This document shows, piece by piece, positions 48,301-61,240 of a stretch of 64,000 bases of DNA (positions are counted from its first letter, which is position 1; the number at the start of each line of letters is the position of its first letter). Both the position numbers and the translations under genes were made by a program. Under the pieces are notes generated by a model. That model worked only from the letters and a program-made list of their open reading frames with translations. It was not told the DNA's origin and made no database searches. Origin of the DNA: Chelydra serpentina (lineage: Eukaryota; Chordata; Testudines; Chelydridae); assembly GCA_037349315.1 (NCBI GenBank), contig JBAIAC010000048.1, forward strand, positions 40,054,501-40,118,500. Direction: 5' to 3'.

Positions 48301-50229
48301 GTGTTATACCAATAAAATAAAAACCAGCAGGATCTTTTTAAGAGGGGATAAGACAGAACGTCACACTTATTGTGACTACAAAAACAAAACACACACACGC
48401 CATAGTTACCAGCCTAGAAGTTGCTCATGCCAAGTTACTGGCCAGGTAACCTGGGCCTGAGGGTGGAGCCAAGTCCTTGTCAGATGAATCTGATGCTCCT
48501 GGAGGTTGGCAGCAGAACCAGAGACTCAAAGTCCTCAGTGTGTAGAAGCCATTCTTATAGGAATTATTTCCTATGTTAGTCTATGGCAACTGTTTCATCT
48601 TGCTGTTGCTAACTCAATCAGCAGATGGCACATTCCTGATGACATTCCTGGTGGTTCGATGCTGTGCAAAGTTTGTTTCTCATCCTTCCAGGTGGTGGGG
48701 TGGATCCCATTTTTACCCTCCAGGGGTTGTATCGGTCCACCCGAAACCTTTCTTCAGCCGATGGATACTCCCTTTCTAGGCTGGCACCTCCCTAGCCATT
48801 CATGTATATCATGCATTCATCAACATACATTCTATATCTTAATCTACTGTCTCCACCACTTTTGGGGTGTGCGCTAATTCAGTTGAGACTTCCGGCCCTT
48901 TAATCACAGAGGGTGGGGGGGAGGGGGTCTGTTTCCAGGAGCCTTGCTTGTTACAATGCAGTGAAAGTCACTTAACACCTTATAGTGTTTGTTTACATTG
49001 TATCAATTACAGAGTAAACTGCCTGAAGCACAGAGGCAACTAACTTGTTTGTAAGTTTTACATAGTAAAAGTATCTTTCAAAAGACAGATGCAGTCAATG
49101 TTTATACATACAGTAGCTTGTAAGTTTAACAAGGGACCCAAGAGATTTTACTTGGTAATTCTATGAGGTTTAAATTGTGGGGGACAAATTATGGGGAGTT
49201 ACTTTCATTTGGGGAATCACTGCCAGTACCTTCTTTAATATCCCTACAACAGAGCCCTCAGCCCCTCCTGCACCCCAACCCCCTGTCCAGTGAAAATGAG
49301 CAGAGGAGAGGGCTCTTGTGGTTGTATTGTCCTCTCAGAGTAGGTAAAGGGAACCCAGGCCCATCCTCTCCACCAGGTTCCTGTTCAGGACCCAATGGTG
49401 GGCAGCTACACCCAGTGCCTTAGAAATAAGCCACTGCTCCCCCAAACCACTCCAATAAAAGTTGGACTCAAACACTGTCCCCTGCTTCTCCCTTGTGGGT
49501 TTGCATGGTGTGTTGTCAGGTCCCAGGCAATGAGCTCCTGGGCAGTACTTTCCCCTCAGAGCAGCCATTTGCTTTCTTCCACTGCCAGCCTATGGACTGC
49601 TCTGCTCTCCCTTTTCAAGCCCTGCCTCCAGCTTGTGTAGGCTTTGCAGGTATCTCTGGGCAGGGTTGCCTGACCCCAGTCCTGGTCTGTAACCCCTTGC
49701 TCCCCAGTGTGGTTCTTTTTTAAACCAAAGGGAAGGGCAAACAGATTTGGACAATGCCTGTTGTCATTTAACCTTTATTTTTTCTCTCTCCTTTTTCCTT
49801 TGGTAGTGAATGGGATGTGATCCCAGTGACTAATCTAACATTTCTGGACTTTGCACTAATGACTTTGGTTCATCTCATATATTAGAATTTCTTAAGTCTT
49901 TCCTTCTCACCTCTTCTCCCTTCCTTCCCCCATTCCTGTTAACTCTCTTCCTGTACACATCTGACTACGAAACTCAGAGTCTAAGGATCTCCAGATCGAA
50001 TGAAAGATGATACATAGCTTCTGCCTAAACTGACTTTTGAGAATCAGGCCAGTAATTTGAAGTTCAAACTAGCTGTTAAATATGAACCATATTAAAAAGA
50101 AATAGCTCAAATGAAGAGAGGATACAAAACTCAGTCTGAAAGTGCTAAAAGTTTCAAACTGCAAATTGCAGTTGTAAGTTGCTTGCTTAAAAGGAATGGA
50201 GAATATATATAAAATGTATGTGTTTTATC
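48301..50229. other. Intergenic, no gene recognised
   Basis: Several C/T-rich stretches could be antisense LTR pieces, but I found no termini or duplications. A G-rich tract lies near 48910-48928. Confidence 0.35.
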
Positions 50230-51757
50230 CTTTTAACACAGATGACAAAAGGAAGGTATTGAACCTGGGGTAAAGAATCAACATCAGATGAGACCATACT
50301 TCATTATTAAGAGCAGACCCCAATATGGTTGGGGACCATATATCCATACACTTCTCTTATACAGAATGTAATTAGTTCCATTGCCACTAGTCTTACCAAG
50401 TCAGAATGCCATTTTTGATAATTGGGCACATTTGGGACGTCCACCATTGTAGAATGAGACATCTGGTTATGATCAGAGTCTTTCAAAGGATTCCAGTTTC
50501 CAACACGGATTGGTTAGGCCAGGGATGGCATGGCCAGCCTTCAGTTGAACCTTGGTGTAGAGAAAGAAATTGGACTGAATATTTAGCTCTTCCCAGAAAA
50601 GCTGGATCACAGGATAATCTCATAGCATGTGGTATAAGTGAGCACCTGCTGCATTGTAGCACCAGCATTTCAGAACTGAAACGTCTATAAGGAATCCAGA
50701 GCATCCTCTAAAAGGATTTTCTTCTGGATTAATCTTAAACCCAAATCTAGTGACCAATGTGGTCTATTGGAACAAATCTGATTCTACTGAACATTGGAAA
50801 GGGAGATTGAGAGCTCATTCCTATTTCTTTTTAGGATTGTCACTAGTAGTTGCCAGTTTGCCTGATAGCTGGGATACAGGATGGCCAATAGCCTAGTGTG
50901 ATGGGATCCCCAGGGTGCAGCCTGGGACTGCTGTGCTCCCTTAACTCTCCAACCTGGCCTGTCTCTCACAAGGTTTTGCTAGTGACAAGCAGCAAGCTCC
51001 TCCAGGAGCTCTTATTACAACTGCATGTGGAGCCCCACACCCAGCTAGATTACATGAATGCTCCCAGAACCATACATGAATCAAACAAAGAAAGGCACCA
51101 GTCAAATTCCCCCAGCACTGTACCTCAGGAATATACTGTGTTGCACTGCTCAAGACAAGCAGTGCAAATTAATTAATTTGTTCACCACTTCATCAATGGA
51201 GAGTGGATATACAGCAGCCTATGCAAACCTGATCAGATTTACCACACACACTTCAGGCAAACTCACTGGTAAAGATAAACATTAAAAGAAGTTTGACTAC
51301 AAAAGATAAAGTAATTATAAGAGATAGCAAAAGTCAGAGTAGTTACCAAAAGAAAATAAAATGTAAACACGCAGTCTAAACTTTCCACCTTATTAGACTA
51401 GGCAATACCTAGATTAAGCAGTTTCTCACCCAATGGATATTGCAGTCCTTAATATACAGGTTTGTCCCTTAAACCTGGGCCACTCTCCTCTGTTGGAGTC
51501 TTCATTCTGCTGAGTATTTTTTTGCTTGCAGGGCTAGTGGGGGCAGGAGAAAGGCACAGCATGTAACCACTGTGTTCTGTTTTATACCCTCAGTCCCATG
51601 TGCTTGGAGAACACAAGTCCAGGCATATCTGGTGAGCATTGTGGAGTTCCCAGACAAGGTTGCGCAATACCCCTAGTGTAGCTTTATGCAGGTGAGTCAT
51701 TGCATTGTAGCTCCCTTGCTGGATAATGGCTCATTATGTCTGTTCAGCACCCACCTA

Positions 51758-51960
51758 AAGCCTTGGCTACACTCAAAACTTCAAATCGCAGCCACGCTAC
51801 TGCGGCAGCGCTTTGAAGTGCAAGTGTGGTCGCTCGCCAGCGCTGGGGGCCCGGCCCGGGCTCCCAGCGCTGTAACTTGCTGCGCTCAGGGGGGATGTTT
51901 TTGCCACACCCCTGAGCGAGAAAGTTGTAGCGCTGTAAAGTGCCAGTGTAGCCATAGCCT
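51758..51960. mobile_element. Small fold-back element (GGCTACACT termini)
   Basis: Ends AAAGCCTTGGCTACACT and AGTGTAGCCATAGCCT are inverse copies. The interior has paired CAGCGCT / TGTAGCGCTGTAA motifs and inverse segments TGCTGCGCTCAGGGG / CCCCTGAGCGAGAAAG. Unlike its AT-rich surroundings it is CpG-rich. No clear target duplication. Confidence 0.65.
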
Positions 51961-52161
51961 GAGTGTTGGTTACCTCCCTTGTCATTGTTTCTGGAGAGCT
52001 AGTATCTGGGCACCTCCCAAACCCACAGCATATTTTAGTGACAACTATACAACATTTTCATAACTTCATATGCATTAGTGATATACATATTTAGATAGAA
52101 AAATGACTTTCAGCAGATCATAACCTTTCCCCTGATACCTTACATGACATGCTTTATATGC

Positions 52162-52743
52162 TGTAGCAGATCACTCACCAGCATGGCACCTCCTGCTGGT
52201 CATCTTGGGAATTAGCTCTTTTCCAGCTTTCTGGAGTGCCCTTTCCTGGCTGGTGTCTCACCTGCCTCAGGCCCCATGTCCCTCCCAGACTCCAGTGCCC
52301 TCTCATCTTGGGGCTCTGCACCAGCAGTACCCCCATACAGTGGGTTTCCCGTCCCCAGGGAACCCCCAACACCTTATGCCTACCTTGCCTTAGTAGCTAC
52401 TGCCAGTCATCATCTAGCCCCCTTTCTCTGGGACAGACTGTAGTCAATAATAGCTATTCACCACTGGCAAGGGGGTTGGACTAGCTGCCTCTGCAGCCCC
52501 AGTACCTTCTTGGGCCTTTATCAAGGCCTCAGCCTAGGGAGATGCCAAGCCAGAGCTCCTCTTGCCTGTTCCCTGCTCTGTTTCTAGTACCCTGTGCTGC
52601 CAGGCAGTTAGACCCTTCCCACTCCAAGACTAGAACAAGACTGACTCAGCCTCTGGCTCACAGCCCTTTTATAGGGCGAGCTGTGGCTGCTTCCCCAATC
52701 AGCCTAGCTTTTTCCACCGGAGTGGGGTAACTGCCCTGCTACA
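52162..52743 (-). mobile_element. Solo LTR inserted in the preceding LTR-like element
   Basis: A 582-bp unit with TGTAGCAG...CTGCTACA ends and a perfect 5-bp duplication TATGC (52157-52161 and 52744-52748). On the minus strand CGCCCTATAAAAGGGCTGTG (near 52676-52660) is a TATA box. Five-base duplication and TG...CA ends fit a gypsy-type LTR. Confidence 0.85.
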
Positions 52744-55128
52744 TATGCAAGATCACAATTATATATAAATGAAGAATATGGAGTTCACAGAGTATAGAAT
52801 GTCATACCTACACAGTGTAACAAATTTCAGAAAGCCCCAACAGTTAGGGAGCATCAAGGACTGAAAGGACACCTGGCCCAAACTGGTGTTGCAGAACATT
52901 TTAAAGTTAAAGATATTGTTGTCCTTTTGGAAAGGGCATGAAGGTAAATTTTCAGTTATATGCTCTACGCTCAAAATCCCTTTTTTAGTCCAGTCAGGCC
53001 ACAGAAGGGATCTATGGGCACTTAAAATGTTGGAGTTACCTGAAATTGAAGTTTGTGAGTGTACTAAGAGATGACATTTATACTTAAAAGCAACCAGATC
53101 CTAGGCTTTTCTAGCAGTCAATATTGTGACAGATCGCTTTCTAGGGGAATGATAGAAGACTGAGTTTAGGACTAATTCTAGTGATAGTGGAACTACAATT
53201 TCTTCCCTTATGTACAGCCAGCTGGGGAGCTTGGGTATCAGTGAATCAGTTATTGTGTCATTTAGCTCAAGATTGAGGATATATAGTAAAGCCTAACACT
53301 GAGCAGACCAAAGCCTCCTAATTTAATAAGCAGCTAAATTTTTTTTTCAGATGCTAACCTGGGCTTGTTGCCCACACCCCACAAGAAGGTCTTTAAAATG
53401 TTGTTAATTCTGGCAGGGGAAGAGACAGAAGAGGGAATATAAACTAGCAAGGAGCTAAGAACAAACAGAAGTCTCAGGAAGACATTAGTTTCTTATATAT
53501 TAACTCTTCCCCAAAAGGACATGGGGAGGGGGGCGCTAATATCTATGTAAATCCAAAGCTATCTGTGAGATAAAAGTATTGAAATTAACTTTGACCATAT
53601 CTTTTCTGTTCCTTGGACAGAGAATTCCCAAGTACTTGATTTCTGCATGTTGCCAGAGGAAAGTATTATCTAAGAGGGTGACATTATGATCCCTCCAGAG
53701 ACAAAGAATCTATTTTGTACCCTGAGATTTTCCTAACAATTCAGTAGTGTGTAGATGTTGGTGATAAGTGTTGAATAAAAGTATATCAGCATATAAGCAT
53801 ATTTTTCTGTCTTGGGACCCTATTTTTATACCCTATATCCTTTGATGCACTCTAATTTGTATGCCAGCAGCTCTAAGGCCAAATCAAACACAAGTGGGGA
53901 CTTGGGACAGCCCTGTCTAGTACCACAGTGGAGATTAGAAGGAAGGGAAATTTAGTTTTTAGGTACAACATGGGAGCTAATATTGGCATACAAAAATCTA
54001 ATACAGGGAATTAAAGGGGGACCAAATCCAAATTTTTGTAGAATGAGGAACAAATATCTCCAATTACATAACTCTGTCAAAGGCTTTTTCCACATCCAGC
54101 AACAGAACAGCAATCAGTTTCAGGGGGAGAGGGTGATAATAGGACAGCACATTGATAAATTGACAAGTGTTGTCCATCCCATGTTTCCTTTGTAGAAAAC
54201 CCACCTAGTCCAGGTGTATTATGTTTCTTGTTATTTTTTCTAAGTGGCCACCTAGAATGTTAGGCAATATGTTAATGCAATAGTTGATTAAGGATATTGG
54301 TCAATAGCTAGCACATTCTTGAACATCTTTGGCAGTCTTAAGCATGACTGAAAGCCTTCATTCATTAAGAGGGCAAAGTGCCTCTACCAAAAGCTTCAGT
54401 ATATAATCCAGTCAATCTGGGAGCCAGGAGTGTCTTTGAATTGGGCATAAAATTCACCTGGAAATCTTTCTGTGCCTGGAGCCTTACCTGATTTCATGTT
54501 GCCTAGGGCAACCATAATGTCAGAGGTAATTAATGAGTAATAAAGCCAAATTTGTTGTTGTTCTATTAGTTGGGGCAGTTGCTGATTTTGAGTGTATTTC
54601 TCAAGTAATTGATCATCAGGAAGGTCTGTCTCTAAATACAAGCACTGATAAAATTTGGAGAATTCTTCATTAGTACGTTTATAATCGGTGAGTATCTGGC
54701 CCTGAGTAGAGCAAATTGAGGGGAGTTTAGCTTTTAGTGATATCTATGTGCTAATAATTTCACAGCATTATTGCTAGATTCCCAGTATGTCAATTTTAGT
54801 CTAAATAAAGCAAATTCAGCCTGCACTAAGATTATTTTATTAATTTCATGTTTGAAATTGGTCATCTCTCAGAGTTTATCTGAGCAGTGGGAATCAGCAT
54901 AGCTGAAATCTGCCTCCTTGAACCTTTCCATTAAATTCTCCATCTCAGCCTGCCTGGTTCTCTTTTTATGGGAGAAGTAGGATATTATCTTGCCATTAAA
55001 TATGCTTTGAAAGTGGCCCACAAGATTGTTCAGGGGACCAAGCTGTTGTCATTGGTCTCAAAGAAAAACTTTATTTCTTCCTCCACAAACTTCTTAGATT
55101 GTGTGTCTGTGGCAAATTGCTGGCACTA

Positions 55129-55753
55129 CTATGAGGGTCCCACACTTTCCTCTTCTTGTGGGGGGTTTTCAGGGCACCATTTCTTGCCCCTGAACTGGGG
55201 TATCAGCTGTCCCACTAGTATCCAAGAGAAGGGGAATGGAGAGGAAGGGACCTGGGCCCACCCTCTACTCCAGGTCCCAGCCCAGGGACCCTAGGTTAGC
55301 AGGTAAACCACTTGTACTAGTGATACTTTCTCCTGGGCGCCTTCCCTCTCCTGCTTGTGGGGCTTCCTGCCTTCCCTCTGCACAAGCCAGGTGTCCCTTT
55401 ACCTAGGGTCTTGGTCTTCTTAGCCCGCCACAGCACTTCTCCAAACTCTCCTCTGCCTTCCTCCAAACTGCTCTCTGCTACTCCACCACCAATCCACTCT
55501 GCTTCAACTCCTTCAAACTGCTCTCTGTTCCACTCCAAACCACTGTGCTCCAACTCCTTCCTCCTCCTCTGTCTGCCTGAAGCAGGGGGGTTTTATTAGG
55601 TTCCTGAGAGGGCCTTAATTGACTGCAGGTGCTCCAATTAACCTGTAGCCACCCTTCCTAGTCTCCAGGGAACCAGGCCTTAATTAGCCTGGGGCTTATA
55701 TATTTCCCCTCTCACACTCTACTACTGCTGCTCCCTGGCCCTCCTGTATCACA
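55129..55753 (-). mobile_element. Solo LTR-like element inserted in the L1 endonuclease region
   Basis: On the minus strand it begins TGTGATACAGGAGGGCCAGG and ends CAATTTGCCACA. A TATA-like AAATATATAAGCC lies near 55700-55688. Flanks GTGTC and GAGTC match at 4 of 5. Segments such as GCAGTCAATTAAGGCC and TGGGCTGGGACCTGGAGTAG resemble the TGTGAC family at 7241 and 42024. Confidence 0.72.
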
Positions 55754-56400
55754 GAGTCTAAGAGTAAAGAGGAGTTTAACCTCCTTCTGGCAGTCCCTAT
55801 TTTTCAGGAGATGAGAGCTGCAATACCACTATTGTGTGATCGGAAATCATAATTGCTTTTATTTTGTTATTAATAACAGAGGTCACCAAACCACCCATTA
55901 ACAGAAAATAATAAATTAATGAGCACGTGGTGAGGTGAGGAAGAAGGTGTAGTCTCTACCCTTAGGTCTTGCAGCCTTCATATGTACTTCAAATCCAATT
56001 CTTCGATCTTGACAAGAAAGCTCTGCCTAGCAAAGGATTGAGACTGCTGGTGTCTACTCAATCTATACAAAAGCAGGTCTAGCACTTCATGGGAGTCCCC
56101 ACACTATAATTAGATTTTCAATTAATCTCAAAAATAATTGATTGAAACAAGAGGGAATCATCTTTGTTGGGGGCATAGAGATTTACTGAGTGTATGTAAA
56201 ATATCGGAGACAAGAACTTTAACGTTGAGGAGTCTACCCTCATCGTCTTTTGTATTTGATAGAATTTGTGTGTTCAGTCTTTTACTGAACAAAATTGACA
56301 CACCCTTAGAGTTGGCCAAGTAATTACTAAAAACACCTTCTACAATGCAACCTTTTTAAGCCTCAGACTCAATGAGGTAGGTTTTCTGGAGGAAAAAGGT

Positions 56401-57369
56401 GTGAGAAAGCAATACTCTTGAGAGGCAGCATTGGATAAAAGATCAGGTTAGAGAGGGGCAGCCTAAATATACACTTCCCTCCTGCTCTAAGCTGAAAGCA
56501 GAATAAATGACTTGTTCCTAACCCTCCACCTGAAAAAAGCAGGGGTGTGTATGTGTGTGTCCTTGAATACATTTTAAATAAGGTTTCCAGGCTAAAATAC
56601 ACATACAACTGTGCAGCAGATGTAAGAGTCCTACAGGAAAGATATATCTACAAGGGTCTCCTAGAAAAATATGAGGGGTGGGAAATAAGAAGAAACAGCC
56701 CCACTTGGTATTATAGACACCAAGTGTAAAGGCCCATAAGAGTTGAAATGTTGCTCGCATTGCAGGGCATGTCACCTAATGTTTACCATCTACAATTTAA
56801 ACTGAATGCATTACGAGTATGTTGTTCTTAAATTTACTATAAGTCAGGCAATGAGACAGCTACCCCCCTTCTCAAATCATGAAACCAATGAAGAAAAAAT
56901 AACCCCATAACCATCATTAGAAATGGAGTCAGGAAACTGAGAGAGCTGACCAACCCCAGTTTGTAAGGCAAATCCATCCCCCATACTGTTCCAGTGAGAG
57001 GATAGACTCCTCTGGAACTGGGCTGGTCGGGCTTCTTGCTTAGTAGGATGTAGTTTGTTGATTTGAGATGGTAAATGTCTGATGATTCCTCCTGGCTTTA
57101 TTTTTATTCTAATAATTTAATTTATTGATCTCTCAATCATATTCTGTGGTTGTAATTGGTTATCTTACAGAAAACCATCAACACATTTTCCCCTCTGTGG
57201 CCATGTCTTTAAATTGCCACATGGTGGCCTCATTTAACCAGGCAATGCCTAAGCTGATCTCTGTTTTCTTTTAGTAGCCTCACTTCTTCATATCCTCACA
57301 GATGTGTGCTATGACATTTCCCTGACAGAATACTTAATATACCGTATGTGTCTTTTGAAATATTTTGTT
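56401..57369. other. Intergenic, nothing recognised
   Basis: Could include more 5' L1 sequence, but no coding match was seen. Confidence 0.35.
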
Positions 57370-57560
57370 TGCAATGTTGATGGAGCCATGTTGATCCTAG
57401 GATATGAGAGATAAGGTGGTAATATTTTTTACTGGACCAACTCCTATTGGTGAAAGAGACAAGCTTTTGAGCTCCAAAGAGGAGAAGATGAATTCTGGAA
57501 CTCAAAAGCTTGTCTTTCACCAGCAGAAGTTGGTTCAATAAAAGATTTACCTCACCCACC
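57370..57560. repeat. Hairpin-forming interspersed repeat
   Basis: 57440-57476 (CCAACTCCTATTGGTGAAAG...AGCTTTTGAGCTCC) and 57495-57535 (GGAACTCAAAAGCTTGTCTT...CAGAAGTTGG) are inverse copies with a loop near 20 bp. Flanking sequence matches the fragment at 36390. Confidence 0.65.
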
Positions 57561-58452
57561 TTTACTTTTTATGTAAGTCAAATTATATGCAGGTAAGACC
57601 TCCTGAATTCAACATAGTATCAGATTCAGATAGACCTCAAAGAAAACAGGGGAAAAAATGGAATTCCTCCATGAAGGTAAGCCTCTTAGTTAACCTTGCT
57701 GAAAAATTAAAGTTAAAATGGGTATTTCTGGTTTAATGGCTGCAAAGTCAGGGGAAAGTTCACGAAATCTTAAGCTTTGTTTTGTTCTCTTGGTAGTGAG
57801 ACAAGCATTGGAGCTTTACGCTCATACACCTTTGAGAATGTTGTTGAAAGAAAAAATCCGGCAGTGGTTTTACAGAAACTTGAGAAATACTGTTTATTAG
57901 GACCCAGCTTTAGTATTAATTAAAGCAGTAAGTGTCTGCAGAAATTATTAAATCACAGCTAAAAAGTTTGCTAAGCTAGAGAGAAAATCAAGGAATGGTG
58001 CTGAAGGGCTTTAGCAAGAGCTCCTGGAAAGAATGGATTACAAAATTAGCAGAATCCCTATTAGTCAATTAAGACCAAGTGTGCGGTAGGGAGACATGGT
58101 ACTGAATATTATAGAGGTGTCCTACACTATTATTTATTTTAATTTGATTATTATTTGAATAACATTATAAATATACATGGCATTTTACACATGTAGACAC
58201 AACCTTTTCCGTCCCATAAGGCTTACATTCTTCAGCTGGGATCTTTTACAGAACCTAAAACAGAAGGAAGCAGTTTGAAAAAATATGCAAAGCACATAGT
58301 GTCTCAGAGACAAATGATGGAAATGCAACCCTGTTATAGGAGAAGCTGATGCCATTATCAAGCTTAACATTTAACCCTAACCCCATAATTATTTCCGTTT
58401 TGCTATTTAATGAGAGACAGTATTTTTCAATTCACCTCAGACAAGAACATTC
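57561..58452. other. Intergenic, nothing recognised
   Basis: AT-rich; no exon or named repeat. Confidence 0.4.
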
Positions 58453-59035
58453 AGTCCTACTTCTTGTTCAGCCAGTTGCTAAGACAAACAAGTTTGTTTA
58501 CATTTACAGGACATAATGCTGCTGCTTCTTATTTACAATGTCATCTGAAAGTGAGAACAGGTGTTCGCAAGGCACTGTTGTAGCCGGCATTGCAAGGTAT
58601 TTATGTGCCAGATATGCTAAACATTGTATGCCCCTTCATGCTTTGACTTGTGGGGAGCTAAAGATTTACATTGTTTTGGTTTTGAGTGCAGATATGTAAA
58701 AAAAATAATCTACATTTGTAAGATGCACTTTCCTGATGAACATATTGCACTGCACTACTAGTATGAGGTGAATTGAAAAATACTATTTATCTTTTTATAA
58801 TGCAAATATTTGCAATAAAAATAGAAAGTGAGCACTTTGTATTCTCTGTTGTAATCAAAATCAATATATTTGAAAATGTAGAAAAACATCCAAAATATTT
58901 GTTTAAATTGGTATTCTATTGTATTGTATGTTAATAGTGCGATTAAAACCACAATTAATCACAACTATTTTTTTAATCTCGTCAATTTATTTTGCGTAAA
59001 TTGCATACATTAACTGTGATTAATTGACAGCCCTA
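58453..59035. mobile_element. hAT fold-back remnant, related to 28585-32292
   Basis: 58453-58651 matches the inner left arm (CTTCTTGTTCAGCCAGTTGC, TTTACAATGTCATCTGAAAG). From about 58660 the sequence switches to right-arm order and orientation (TTTACATTGTTTTGGTTTTG, AATTGAAAAATACTATTT) and ends at the terminus GATTAATTGACAGCCCTA. The left terminus and most of the centre are deleted. Confidence 0.82.
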
Positions 59036-59554
59036 ATTACAAGGAAAAGTAATATTTTATTTCATCCCACTGGAAAAAATAGTTTATTCCTCTTGGTTTC
59101 ATAAAGATAATGTCTTTCAGCTTGTCCAGAAAGCAGCACCATTTTCATTATTGGTATTCCATCATAACCTTTTCATTAAATAGTAAACTGTGAAGTTAAC
59201 TTTTTAAACTATAGCCTGAGAATGCATAGTTTAGTCATTTTAATTTAAAGATAAGATGTAATGTGATTTTTCTGTTATTTCAGCCAACAGGAAAACAAAA
59301 TCAGTTACTGCTTCCAATTTGTACTGTAAAAAATTCCATTCCAAACATTATCTGGATATTTATATGTATTATGTGAGAGAAAAAGTACCTGAAACCCCTA
59401 TTTTTGTACTTAAAAACATTTTGTATAATTTTGAAATGAATCGTTTTATTTAAAGATTTATTTTCTTGCAAGTTAAGTTCCAGCCCATCAAATTTCTATT
59501 TTTGCAAGATAGTTCTGATAATGAGAGTCGATGTTGGCAATTGTGATAATGTAA
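59036..59554. other. Intergenic, nothing recognised
   Basis: AT-rich; no exon or named repeat. Confidence 0.4.
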
Positions 59555-59754
59555 TGTTCACAAACCCCAGTCGTCGGTGGGCGGGATCGAACCAAGGACC
59601 TCTGGAGTTTAGTGCATGAGCCTCTACCACATGAATTAAAAGCCAACTCACTGTTAGCTAAGGCTATAGAGCAGATTCATTTTCTCTGTTTCTAAGTGGT
59701 CTTGGTGCCACTAGATGGGACAGAACATCAAACCCAGGAGGTGTGTGGGTTACA
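59555..59754 (-). mobile_element. Short TG...CA element with a tRNA-like module (copy 2)
   Basis: Bounded by TGTTCACAAACCCC and GTGTGTGGGTTACA, with imperfect 4-bp flanks GTAA and ATAA. On the minus strand it has CATGTGGTAGAGGCTCATGC and AGGTCCTTGGTTCGATCCCG, the latter a near-perfect B-box match. The non-tRNA half (CAGAACATCAAACCCAGGAG, CTAGATGGGACAG) aligns with copy 1 at 1798-2000. Confidence 0.65.
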
Positions 59755-60882
59755 ATAACACCTTGACTTATAATAAGATTAGGTAGCTAGGAAAATAGAT
59801 TTCCACACAAGTGAATAAGGCCCTGAAATCCCATGCCCATCAAAATAATTGGAAAGCCTCCCATTGATTTCCATCAGATTTAGGTCAGACCCTTACTACT
59901 TAGGCGGAATAAGAATACCCCTAGGATATCAAATGAGTCAGTGCCTTGTAAGCTATAATATAAGAATAAGAAATCGAAGTTTGAAACTCAGTGTTAGTAG
60001 GTGGAAGCTGAGCAGCTGACTTTTATACATGATTGGACTTCTTTTGTACACCATAAATGTTAGTCAGAGAATTACTGTTATGCCATATGTGGTAAAGAGA
60101 GACAAGACAATCTGAATATTTTTATTACTTTCAAGGTCAAAGTTTGATGTACCATATTTTAGTACCATCATAAACTTCTTATACAATGAATTGAGTTCAT
60201 AGAAGTTCATTATTTAACTAACTACAGAAACAATGCACAAAAAGATAAATGTTACTATGTAACCTGACATATTGTCATTAACCAGACAAAAATAGATTTT
60301 GGTTTATTCACCTGGAAATAAAATGTATTCTTCCTTCTAATTCTCTTCTGAGGAGAATTGTTTCCAATTTGTACTGTAAAAAATCACTTTCATTAAATGA
60401 AAAAGTTACCATAAAAATAATAAATGTTTGAGAGATCATTTCAGAGTTTCAGAGAAATGCCTACAAACATGTTACATTTCTATGAACAATACCTGCTGGT
60501 TTTCCTGTTTTAAATCCTAGAAAGATGTAAATCGCTTAAGTGTGTCCCCATATATTCTAGAATGACAGAACTTTTTAGTACTTATTGGATGAACATTTAA
60601 GGAAACACTACTAAAAATAAGAGAAACCTAAGCACACTTACAATTGAATCTTTTTTAAATTCCTACATTACAACATCATTAAGAATCTAATTTAAAGTAC
60701 GGTCCTACTCTGAATAGTGACTATGCAAACGTAGTTCCTTTTTTCTGAAGAAATGTTTATTCAGAGTCATATTTAATGACAATTTTTCAACTTTTTTACT
60801 CTTGTTCATCCTTCATAGCCTGGACGCTAAGGCATAATTTCCAGGGTGGTTCTCCAGTCTAATACATTCAGAGATAAATATT
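59755..60882. other. Intergenic, nothing recognised
   Basis: AT-rich. TTCCAATTTGTACTGTAAAA recurs at 59311 and 60362. Confidence 0.4.
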
Positions 60883-61015
60883 TTGAAGACCAGAATGGAC
60901 CATTAATATAATCTAGTTTGACTTTCTGCATTACATAGGGCATAGAATTTCACTCAGTGATTCCTGGATCAGGCCGATATCTTGTGGTTGAGCGTGAGCA
61001 TATAGTATTGTATTC
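60883..61015 (-). mobile_element. CR1 3' end fragment, antisense
   Basis: GAAGACCAGAATGGACCATT, then ATCTAGTTTGACTTTCTGCA and GGGCATAGAATTTCACTCAG match the 3' region of copy D (27870-27930), with divergence typical of an older copy. Confidence 0.7.
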
Positions 61016-61240
61016 AGACAGCACAAAGTGGACATATTCTGGCCAGCTGAGAATTCCCTTTAGATTGTCAGGATCCCAACAAGGGCAGTCAGGACTAAGG
61101 GTCAGAGCAGGGTCAAACCTGAGACTGTGAGTAGCAGAGGAGTGCATAGTCAGGTTCCAAGCTAGGGTCAATACCAAGGGTGAGAGTCCAAATTAGGTTT
61201 CAGGGTCTGAGTCAGGAGGCAAAGGCAGCAATAACGCTTA

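Larger units (their letters stand above)
50898..52806 (-). mobile_element. LTR-like element inserted in the L1, itself split
   Basis: Ends TGTGATGGGATCCCC on the left and ATGTCATA (from TCACA) on the right, with flanks CCTAG (50893-50897) and CCTAC (52807-52811). L1 coding reads across when it is removed. On the minus strand a TATA-like GGGTATAAAACAG lies near 51590. Another LTR (52162-52743) and a fold-back element (51758-51960) lie within it. Confidence 0.65.
50230..56400 (-). mobile_element. L1-like LINE ORF2, antisense, split by two LTR insertions
   Basis: Reading on the minus strand from 56400: endonuclease pieces FLQKTYLIESEA, ANSKGVSILFSKRLN, NLYAPNKDDSL and ISDHT (near 55840); then MKSGKAPGTERFPGEFYAQF (54641-54396), LLDVEKAFD (near 54090) and GTRQGCPKSP (near 53900) of the reverse transcriptase; then IPSSVSSPARIN with FLWG.GNKPRLA (near 53400), and a C-terminal Cys/His region (VLQCSRC, later WWTSQMCPII) near 50650-50440. 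The motif set is that of the L1 clade, not CR1. It carries many stops and frameshifts. LTRs at 50898-52806 and 55129-55753 interrupt it. Confidence 0.82.
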
